Under the pieces are notes generated by a model that saw nothing but the letters and a program-made list of their open reading frames with translations, searched no databases and had not been told where the DNA came from. Shown piece by piece: positions 7,382-12,100 of a stretch of 12,100 bases of DNA. Numbering within the stretch: position 1 is the stretch's first letter; every line of letters begins with the position of its first letter. The stretch is from Prevotella sp. CAG:891 (GTDB lineage: Bacteria > Bacteroidota > Bacteroidia > Bacteroidales > Bacteroidaceae): positions 1 through 12,100 of the forward strand of contig FR901721.1 of the NCBI GenBank assembly GCA_000437675.1, given 5' to 3'. The position numbers and the translations under genes are program-made.

Positions 7382-7894
7382 ATGAAAAAAATCATTCTCC
7401 TCCTTTGCGTGCTCTGCAGCAGCGTTGCAGCCCAGGCACAGAAGTTCGCCCTCGTCGACATGGAGTACATACTCAGCAACATTCCTGCCTACGAGCGCGC
7501 CAACGAACAGTTGAATCAAACCTCAAAGGCATGGCAAGGCGAAATTGAAGCCCTCGCCAACGCCGCCGAAACTCTGTATAAGAATTACCAGAACGAAAGC
7601 GTATTCCTGAGCGAGCAGCAAAAGAAAGAACGCGAAAAAGCCATTGTCGATAAAGAAAAAGAAGCCGCCGACCTCAAGAAAAAATATTTCGGTCCCGAAG
7701 GCGAACTCTTCAAGAAACGTCAGGCCCTTATCGAGCCCATTCAGGACGAAATTTACAACGCCATCAAAAGCATAGCCACGACCAAGAATTTCCAGCTCAT
7801 TCTCGACCGCGCATCCGATGCAGGCATCATTTTTGCCTCGCCATCCATTGATATAAGCAATGAGGTGCTGGCCAAACTTGGCTATTCCAATTAA
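7382..7894 (+). CDS. OmpH/Skp-family periplasmic chaperone, first copy
   Basis: Skp/OmpH proteins are trimeric periplasmic chaperones that hold unfolded outer-membrane proteins on their way to BamA. This 170-residue copy has a Sec signal peptide (MKKIILLLCVLCSSVAAQA) cleaved before QKFALVD. The family's opening strand FALVDMEYIL (22-31) follows, then a long charged helical arm at about 36-130 rich in Glu, Lys and Gln, then the returning strand NFQLILDRAS (136-145) and a C-terminal DISNEVLAKLGY that resembles the family's usual end. It lies 269 nt after bamA, beyond a terminator. No consensus promoter was found in that gap, so it may be expressed by readthrough or from a weak promoter. The second copy follows 141 nt downstream. 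Confidence 0.92.
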   Translation: MKKIILLLCVLCSSVAAQAQKFALVDMEYILSNIPAYERANEQLNQTSKAWQGEIEALANAAETLYKNYQNESVFLSEQQKKEREKAIVDKEKEAADLKKKYFGPEGELFKKRQALIEPIQDEIYNAIKSIATTKNFQLILDRASDAGIIFASPSIDISNEVLAKLGYSN

Positions 7895-7908
7895 AAATTC
7901 TATCTTTG
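7877..7908 (+). promoter_or_regulatory. Promoter for the second OmpH gene
   Basis: CTTG (7877-7880, one mismatch to TTTG) and a perfect TATCTTTG (7901-7908) are separated by 20 bp. The -33 element lies in the last codons of the first OmpH gene. The start site would be near 7915, giving a leader of about 120 nt before ATG8036, so the two chaperone genes may be controlled separately. Confidence 0.6.
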
Positions 7909-8035
7909 CTGCGCGCAAAGCCCCTGAATGCCAAACTTTAAGCAGCAGTGCTTCGGGCGCAGGCAGTCCGCGTTGGCAATTAGCCGCCGCAGTTCACAAT
8001 CCATATTTAGTAAATCATAAAAATCAACTAATACA

Positions 8036-8578
8036 ATGTTCAAGAAATTACTGTTGATGGTGCTTTTCCTCGCACCCCTGAGCCTCTGCGCTCAAAAGTT
8101 CGCCCACTTCGATTACGCTTCAATCATGCAGTCAATGCCCGAAGCTAAAACCGTACAGACGGAACTCGAAGCCCTCTACAAGCAATATCAGACCGAGCTC
8201 GAAGGTATGCAGAAAGAGTTGCAGACCAAGGCCGAGAAGTATCAGAAGGAAGACACCGACGCTACCCCGATCAACATCAAAGAGCGTCACAACCAGGAAC
8301 TCCAGGAAATGTACCAGCGTTTGCAGCAGGCACAGCAGGACAATGCTGAAAACTTCCAGAAGGCACAGCAAACCAAAATGCAGCCTGTAACGCAAAAGGT
8401 AATGAACGCTGTCAACGCCGTTGCCCAGGAAGGCGGCTTCGTTTACATCGTCGACAAAAACGGTGCACAAACTGCCGGTATCGTCATCAACGAAACCCTC
8501 AGCACCGACGTTACCTCACAGGTAATGAAGAAGCTTGGCATCACCGCAGCAGCTCCCGCTCCTGCAGCCAAGAAGTAA
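8036..8578 (+). CDS. OmpH/Skp-family periplasmic chaperone, second copy
   Basis: The 180-residue protein has a signal peptide (MFKKLLLMVLFLAPLSLCA) cleaved before QKFAHFDYASIM, the family's first strand. Residues about 36-125 form a long helical arm, strongly Gln/Glu/Lys-rich (for example QELQEMYQRLQQAQQDN), then GFVYIVDKNG (134-143) forms the return strand. It ends with DVTSQVMKKLGI and a low-complexity tail AAAPAPAAKK that the first copy lacks. Cys18 near the cleavage site has Leu at -1, so it is not a convincing lipobox. Paired OmpH genes after bamA are normal in Bacteroidota; the two copies are clearly diverged, which suggests distinct clients or partial redundancy. It probably has its own promoter at 7877-7908 and is followed by a terminator at 8602-8650. 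Confidence 0.92.
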   Translation: MFKKLLLMVLFLAPLSLCAQKFAHFDYASIMQSMPEAKTVQTELEALYKQYQTELEGMQKELQTKAEKYQKEDTDATPINIKERHNQELQEMYQRLQQAQQDNAENFQKAQQTKMQPVTQKVMNAVNAVAQEGGFVYIVDKNGAQTAGIVINETLSTDVTSQVMKKLGITAAAPAPAAKK

Positions 8579-8601
8579 ATAAAATAAATGATGAATATCT
8601 C

Positions 8602-8650
8602 AACGTTCAATGTCACTGCACACACTGCAGGGCATTGAACGTTTTTTTTT
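8602..8650 (+). terminator. Intrinsic terminator after the OmpH genes
   Basis: AACGTTCAATG (8602-8612) pairs with CATTGAACGTT (8633-8643), an 11-bp stem whose loop can form an inner CTGCA/TGCAG helix, followed by T residues to 8650. It lies 24 nt after the second OmpH stop codon and closes the cluster. The opposite strand has no T-run, so it would not stop transcription from the right. Confidence 0.85.
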
Positions 8651-8747
8651 GTGTGAGAACAAAACGCCTTCATCACCTTCACCCACACTTCACTTCATTT
8701 TCCACATGCCGTTCAGACGAAGTAGGGTAGCCATAAGTACTTTCCCG

Positions 8748-9096
8748 GACTCAGTCGCAAAAGCGTGTGGTAAAACTCAACAATACATCCCGGGTTTCAG
8801 ACAGGCCTACCTGTCTTACTTTCTGTTGTAACAAAATGTCAAAGAACGCTGAACGAATCAATAAGGAATACTGTTTTTTCATCCGTTAAGGCTCATGTGC
8901 AACTTATCCATGCTGTTGCGCAGCCTTTACATGGTTGATGCAAAGATACAACAGGCACACCCTGAAATCCAAATTTTTTCGTCGCCTAATATCGCACCTC
9001 AAAAGTTTTCCACACCCCAAAACGTTCGTTTATCCCTTTGTTTACGGGCATTTCGGCACGTTTTCCACACCCCGAAAAAAATGAAATAGGGATATA
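8748..9096 (-). repeat. Dispersed complex repeat, right copy (inverted relative to 378-887)
   Basis: Read on the minus strand this block follows the same order as 378-887: two TGTGGAAAA motifs (TTTTCCACA at 9061-9069 and 9006-9014), a promoter (8941-8973), a boxA-like motif (8837-8847) and a hairpin (8799-8816). It lacks the 82-bp tandem units and so shows the likely original form. The rest of the 8579-9364 intergenic region shows only the terminator at 8602-8650 and the promoter at 9232-9263; 9097-9230 and 8651-8747 hold nothing recognisable. Confidence 0.85.
8941..8973 (-). promoter_or_regulatory. Bacteroidota-type promoter inside the right repeat, pointing left
   Basis: On the minus strand TTTG (8973-8970) and TATCTTTG (8948-8941) are separated by 21 bp, as in the left copy. 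Transcription would run leftward through the hairpin and then antisense into the second OmpH gene, since no minus-strand terminator is evident before it. Activity is unproven. Confidence 0.5.
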
Positions 9097-9231
9097 TCAA
9101 TACTTCCTGTTTCGCTTATCCAAATGTATCAATCCGCAGTATCAACCCCGTTGCATCAGACCGCAACTTTGAGCCTGCGCCCATTTTCTCCCCCTCCAAC
9201 GCATTCCAACTTCCAGCTTCCCCCTTGAATT

Positions 9232-9263
9232 GTTGGGAAACAGCAAAAAAAAACTTACCTTTG
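9232..9263 (+). promoter_or_regulatory. Promoter for the lolD-like gene
   Basis: GTTG (9232-9235, three of four bases of TTTG) and a perfect TACCTTTG (9256-9263) are separated by 20 bp. The start site would be near 9270, about 95 nt before ATG9365. It lies outside the inverted repeat and probably serves both the ATPase and cvfB genes. Confidence 0.6.
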
Positions 9264-9364
9264 TAGCAAAGCAAACACAAATCGCGTAGCTCATCATTGC
9301 CACTCCCAGCTTTCGCGTCAAGAGTCCGAGCCGCGCCAACTACCTCTAAATACCCACATCCGTT

Positions 9365-10108
9365 ATGGAAACAACCCAACCCATAAACGAACAGTCCGGC
9401 GAACAAACCGCCTCACAGCCCCAAGTGCAACCCACCGTAGAGCCCATAATATCTGTGCGCAATATACGCAAAACCTTCGACCGCCTCGAAGTGCTCAAAG
9501 GCATCGACCTCGACATCATGCCCCACGAAGTAGTCAGCATTGTCGGTCCCAGCGGAGCCGGCAAAACCACCCTGCTGCAAATCATGGGCACCCTCTATAA
9601 GCCCGACAGCGGCACCCTGCAGATAGCCGGTCAGCAAGTTCAAAGTTTGTCGGGCAATAAGTTAGCCGACTTCCGCTGCCACCATCTCGGCTTTGTCTTT
9701 CAGTTCCATCAGCTCCTGCCCGAGTTTACCGCCCTCGAAAACGTCATAATACCCGGTATGATAGCCGGTAATTCGCAGAGCGAAAACAAAAAACGCGCCC
9801 ACGAACTGCTCGACTTCCTCGGACTCACCCATCGCGCCGACCACAAGCCCTCCGAACTCTCCGGTGGCGAAAAGCAGCGCGTAGCCGTAGCCCGTGCCCT
9901 GATGAACAAGCCCGACGTTATTTTGGCCGACGAACCCTCCGGCAGTCTCGACACCCATAATAAGGAAGAACTCCACCAGCTCTTCTTTCGTTTGCGCGAC
10001 GAACTTGGCCAGACCTTCGTCATCGTCACCCACGACGAAGCGTTAGCCCGCCTCACCGACCGCACCATCCACCTGGTCGACGGTCAAGTAGCCGACATCA
10101 GCCACTAA
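9365..10108 (+). CDS. LolD-like ABC transporter ATP-binding protein
   Basis: This 247-residue cytosolic ATPase has all ABC motifs: Walker A GPSGAGKTT (61-69), Q-loop Gln113 in VFQFHQLLPE, signature LSGGEKQR (165-172), Walker B VILADEP (185-191) with D-loop SLD, and switch His223. FQFHQLLPEFTALENVIIPG is characteristic of the LolD/MacB/FtsE branch and best fits LolD, which drives release of lipoproteins from the inner membrane to the carrier LolA. Bacteroidota have large lipoprotein loads, which suits this role. No permease (LolC/LolE) is adjacent, so the partner must be encoded elsewhere and another export substrate is possible. The first 27 residues are a Gln/Thr/Glu-rich, probably disordered extension; no other in-frame ATG lies before the ABC core. 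The start is preceded by a promoter at 9232-9263. The cvfB-like gene follows after 47 nt and is probably co-transcribed. Confidence 0.88.
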   Translation: METTQPINEQSGEQTASQPQVQPTVEPIISVRNIRKTFDRLEVLKGIDLDIMPHEVVSIVGPSGAGKTTLLQIMGTLYKPDSGTLQIAGQQVQSLSGNKLADFRCHHLGFVFQFHQLLPEFTALENVIIPGMIAGNSQSENKKRAHELLDFLGLTHRADHKPSELSGGEKQRVAVARALMNKPDVILADEPSGSLDTHNKEELHQLFFRLRDELGQTFVIVTHDEALARLTDRTIHLVDGQVADISH

Positions 10109-10155
10109 GCCCATTTTTACCCCCTTATTCACCTTCCAACAAGCACATCACACTC

Positions 10156-11001
10156 ATGAATTTACAAATAGGCAATTATAATACCCTGCGCATCGTCCGC
10201 TTCACCGACCACGGAGCCTACCTCGACGGCGGCCCCCTTGGCGAAATTCTCATGCCCAAAGCCTACGTGCAGCGCAGTATGCGCCCCGGCGACGAAGTCA
10301 ACGTATTCGTTTATCTCGACCAAAGCGAACGTCTGGTCGGCACCCTCGAAACCCCCTTGGCCCGTGTCGGCGACTTCGCCTTTCTCAAGGTAGCCTGGGT
10401 CAACGAGTTCGGCGCCTTTCTCGACTGGGGGCTGATGAAAGACCTTTTCGTCCCCTTCCGCGAGCAAAAGCTCCCCATGCAGCAAGGCCGTTCCTATCTT
10501 GTTCACGTCCACATCGACCCCGAGAGTCAGCGCATCGTAGCTTCCGCCAAAGTCGAACGCTACCTGCAGCCCGCCACCCCCTCACATTATCATCGCGGTC
10601 AGGAAGTAGAAGTCATCATCCAGCAAAAAACGCCCCTCGGTTTTAAAGTCATAGCCGACAACCGCTGCGCCGGAATGATTTACGACAACCAAATTTTCGA
10701 AGCCGAGCCCCATGCCGGCGACGTACTCTCGGCCACAGTTGTCACCGTGCGTCCCGACGGCAAACTCGACCTCTCGCTCCAGCGCATCGGCAAATCGCGT
10801 TTCCGCGACTTCGCCGAAGTACTTTTCGACGAACTCCGCGTTGCCGGAGGCACCCTGCCATTTACCGACAGCAGCACGCCCGACGAAATCAAAGAACGCT
10901 TCGGAGTAAGCAAAAAAACCTTCAAACGCGCCATAGGCACTCTGTATAAGCAGCAAAAAATCCGTATTTCGCCCGAAAATATCAGTCTAATTGACAGATA
11001 G
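10156..11001 (+). CDS. cvfB: CvfB-family S1 RNA-binding protein
   Basis: The 281-residue protein matches the CvfB layout: three S1-like OB folds and a C-terminal winged helix. S1 domain 1 spans about 4-62 (FTDHGAYLDGG), domain 2 about 70-133 (VNEFGAFLDWGLMKDLFVP) and domain 3 about 147-208 (TPLGFKVIADNRCAGMIYDNQ). The winged helix is about 218-281, with SKKTFKRAIGTLYKQQKI as its likely recognition region. CvfB of Gram-positive bacteria binds RNA and affects virulence-factor expression; its role in Bacteroidota is not established here. The length is normal and the start is the first ATG after the ATPase gene. No intrinsic terminator was seen in the 50 nt after the stop, where an A-rich stretch leads into the promoter at 11053-11084. 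Confidence 0.9.
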   Translation: MNLQIGNYNTLRIVRFTDHGAYLDGGPLGEILMPKAYVQRSMRPGDEVNVFVYLDQSERLVGTLETPLARVGDFAFLKVAWVNEFGAFLDWGLMKDLFVPFREQKLPMQQGRSYLVHVHIDPESQRIVASAKVERYLQPATPSHYHRGQEVEVIIQQKTPLGFKVIADNRCAGMIYDNQIFEAEPHAGDVLSATVVTVRPDGKLDLSLQRIGKSRFRDFAEVLFDELRVAGGTLPFTDSSTPDEIKERFGVSKKTFKRAIGTLYKQQKIRISPENISLIDR

Positions 11002-11052
11002 AATGTTTAAAGGAAAAAAATAAAAAAACATGCAGGAAAATATACGGAAAAG

Positions 11053-11084
11053 TTTGTAGGATAAGAATTAAATTCCTATCTTTG
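11053..11084 (+). promoter_or_regulatory. Consensus promoter of the candidate small RNA
   Basis: TTTG (11053-11056) and TATCTTTG (11077-11084) match the Bacteroidota consensus perfectly with 20-bp spacing. The start site would be about 11091. No reading frame of note follows; a terminator lies about 65 nt downstream of the start. Confidence 0.75.
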
Positions 11085-11090
11085 TAGTCA

Positions 11091-11198
11091 TAAACATCAA
11101 GCAATTTATTGCGATGTTCATACTGATAGTTTTTTCATCTCTATATAAGTTCTGTGAGGCAACTGTGCGTTGTGAAACGCGTAGTTGCCATTTTTTTT
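11091..11198 (+). ncRNA. Candidate small RNA of about 108 nt
   Basis: A perfect promoter (11053-11084) and a strong terminator (11158-11198) bracket a stretch without a sizeable reading frame. The 5' part folds as AACATC (11093-11098) with GATGTT (11113-11118), enclosing GCAA/TTGC. A U-rich single-stranded middle (about 11128-11150) lies between this hairpin and the terminator. Two hairpins joined by an unpaired, U-rich linker is a common form for a base-pairing regulatory RNA. No known family was recognised. A premature-terminated leader is less likely because no gene follows before the tRNA. Confidence 0.6.
11158..11198 (+). terminator. Strong intrinsic terminator of the candidate small RNA
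   Basis: GGCAACTGTGCGTT (11158-11171) pairs with AACGCGTAGTTGCC (11176-11189), 14 bp with two wobbles, around a GTGA tetraloop. An A and eight T residues (11191-11198) follow. Stem length, tetraloop and A-T8 tail closely parallel the terminator at 184-224, though the stem sequences differ. Confidence 0.85.
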
Positions 11199-11604
11199 GC
11201 ATGCTCGCCATGAGCATTAGCTAATGGGTGAAAGCAGGTCAGTAAATTTTAAGTGTCGATACGCCTATAACTTGGCATACGGAATAGAAATAATCTCTCG
11301 TCTGTAGCAAGTTCATGGAGATAAAACGCCGTATTTTCGCTTCGATAATTCTACTCTTCCCTTCAAAAATAGTGCCAGAATACTGTGTGAAATAATCTAC
11401 ACAATGAAGTCGTTTGAACTTTTATGAAATTCAATCTTCACCTTTCTTTTTGAGTTCTATTTGTAAATAGCTTCATTCATAAAAAATGAGGAAATATTTT
11501 GTATGTTCCACGTCTTGAAACGTATCCGCAACCTCCGTCATCTCACCTCATCACAGGCAGATGTCGCATTTTTTTGTTGAATTCAAAAAATAACTGCCGA
11601 AAGA
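11199..11604 (+). other. Intergenic stretch without recognisable gene
   Basis: No reading frame above about 25 codons is open with a plausible start; a 25-codon frame at 11503-11580 is too short to call. CGTCATCT (11536-11543) can pair imperfectly with AGATGTCG (11559-11566) ahead of a T-run, a possible weak terminator. A short palindrome CATTAGCTAATG lies at about 11214-11225. Nothing else stood out. Confidence 0.4.
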
Positions 11605-11636
11605 TTTGGTGCATTCGTCAGAAAGTACTACTTTTG
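11605..11636 (+). promoter_or_regulatory. Promoter of tRNA-Pro
   Basis: TTTG (11605-11608) and TACTTTTG (11629-11636) are separated by 20 bp, a perfect consensus match. The tRNA begins 11 bp further on, so the 5' leader is very short. Confidence 0.75.
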
Positions 11637-11647
11637 CACTCGCAATA

Positions 11648-11722
11648 CGGGATGTAGCTCAGTCCGGTTAGAGTACGCGTCTGGGGGGCGTGTGGTCGCT
11701 GGTTCGAATCCAGTCATCCCGA
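11648..11722 (+). tRNA. tRNA-Pro, anticodon GGG
   Basis: A full cloverleaf of 75 nt is present. Acceptor CGGGATG (11648-11654) pairs with CATCCCG (11715-11721), with discriminator A at 11722. The D-arm is GCTC/GAGT, and the T-arm is GCTGG-TTCGAAT-CCAGT. The anticodon stem is CGCGT/GCGTG around loop CTGGGGG, so the anticodon is GGG and reads CCC and CCU. The anticodon stem has two G-U pairs. CCA is not encoded. It has its own promoter and terminator and stands as a single-gene unit. Confidence 0.95.
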
Positions 11723-11734
11723 CTTCGTTTTTTT

Positions 11735-11775
11735 CGCTTTCATGTTGTAAATATTCAGCATGAAAGCGTTTTTGT
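11735..11775 (+). terminator. Intrinsic terminator after tRNA-Pro
   Basis: CGCTTTCATG (11735-11744) pairs perfectly with CATGAAAGCG (11759-11768) around a 14-nt loop, then TTTTTG follows. It begins 12 bp after the tRNA and closes its transcription unit. Confidence 0.85.
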
Positions 11776-11810
11776 TTTCTATCGTTACCTTTTTTTTCAA
11801 CGCACTTGCG

Positions 11811-11936
11811 TCAGTAGCATTTTTTCGGATTTTGTCGATAATTAGAGGTCAGTAGCAAAAAGGTGTGGGAATATGTCGACAATGTATTCAGGCTCAGTAG
11901 CAATTTCATGCGAATGCGTCCACAATGTATTCAGTA
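11811..11936 (+). repeat. Three imperfect repeats headed by TCAGTAGCA
   Basis: TCAGTAGCA occurs at 11811-11819, 11849-11857 and 11894-11902. The second and third units continue with related sequence ending CACAATGTATTCAG or GACAATGTATTCAG, a period of about 45 bp; the first is shorter and more diverged. A related segment, GTCAGTAGTAATAGGTGTGG, lies at 287-306. No reading frame is associated. The rest of the stretch to 12063 shows nothing recognisable. Confidence 0.5.
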
Positions 11937-12063
11937 TATTCTATCAAACAATTTGTAGCATACATTTCGTTATCATTCGGAAGTTTCGAGGCCGTGGAGC
12001 CCCCTATCAAAACACATATAAATTGCTAAAAATCAATGGTTTTGAGGCCTCCGCGCCCTGTAA

Positions 12064-12100
12064 GGGCAATGTCAGTGCAAACCGAATGCAGAGCGACGAG
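12064..12100 (-). repeat. Truncated inverted copy of the 82-bp repeat unit
   Basis: The last bases read, on the minus strand, as CTCGTCGCTCTGCATTCGG then TTTGCACTGACATTGC, matching the second half of the units at 531-694 with one substitution. The copy is cut by the window end. A small GCCCT/AGGGC hairpin (about 12056-12068) adjoins it. Confidence 0.7.

Noticed and set aside
378..9096. Composite transposon bounded by insertion sequences
   Set aside because: The inverted repeats hold no transposase or remnant of one, no flanking target duplication was evident, and the enclosed genes are core envelope genes rather than cargo.
11648..11722. tRNA-Pro as an attachment site for an integrated element
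   Set aside because: No direct repeat of the tRNA 3' end was found elsewhere in the window, and no integrase is present.

Overview
The window reads as chromosomal DNA of a member of the Bacteroidota, most likely order Bacteroidales. Several promoters fit the Bacteroidota consensus (TTTG, 19-21 bp, TAnnTTTG) and ribosome-binding sites are A-rich rather than Shine-Dalgarno-like. The protein families (DUF6242 and DUF6089, a 5-POTRA BamA followed by two OmpH/Skp genes, a LolD-like ATPase, CvfB) are typical of that group. Genus assignment is not possible by eye.

Layout. 1-1310 holds no convincing complete gene: a possible 3' end of an upstream reading frame, a very strong terminator (184-224), a complex dispersed repeat (378-887) with an embedded promoter and an 82-bp tandem duplication, and a long leader. 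1311-8578 is an outer-membrane biogenesis cluster, all on the + strand: a DUF6242 lipoprotein, a DUF6089 beta-barrel protein, isoprenyl diphosphate synthase (uppS), bamA, and two OmpH/Skp-like chaperones. 8579-9364 is intergenic and holds a terminator plus an inverted copy (8748-9096) of the repeat at 378-887. 9365-11001 carries a LolD-like ABC ATPase and a CvfB-type S1 RNA-binding protein. 11002-12100 is non-coding apart from tRNA-Pro(GGG); it has a compact promoter/hairpin/terminator unit that looks like a small RNA gene, short TCAGTAGCA repeats, and a truncated inverted copy of the 82-bp repeat at the window edge.

How the genes fit together. UppS makes the polyprenyl carrier precursor for cell-wall and surface-glycan assembly. 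BamA inserts outer-membrane beta-barrels and the OmpH/Skp proteins escort unfolded barrels through the periplasm. The LolD-like ATPase may power lipoprotein release from the inner membrane. The DUF6242 lipoprotein and DUF6089 barrel are envelope proteins of unknown role at the head of the cluster.

The most notable non-genic observations are: (a) a roughly 350-bp inverted repeat pair bracketing the whole BAM/Skp cluster, each copy with an inward-pointing promoter, a boxA-like motif, a perfect hairpin and two DnaA-box-like sites at fixed 55-bp spacing; (b) an insertion of two 82-bp units in only one of those copies; (c) a candidate small RNA at about 11091-11198. No CRISPR array, defence system, complete insertion sequence or phage gene was seen.
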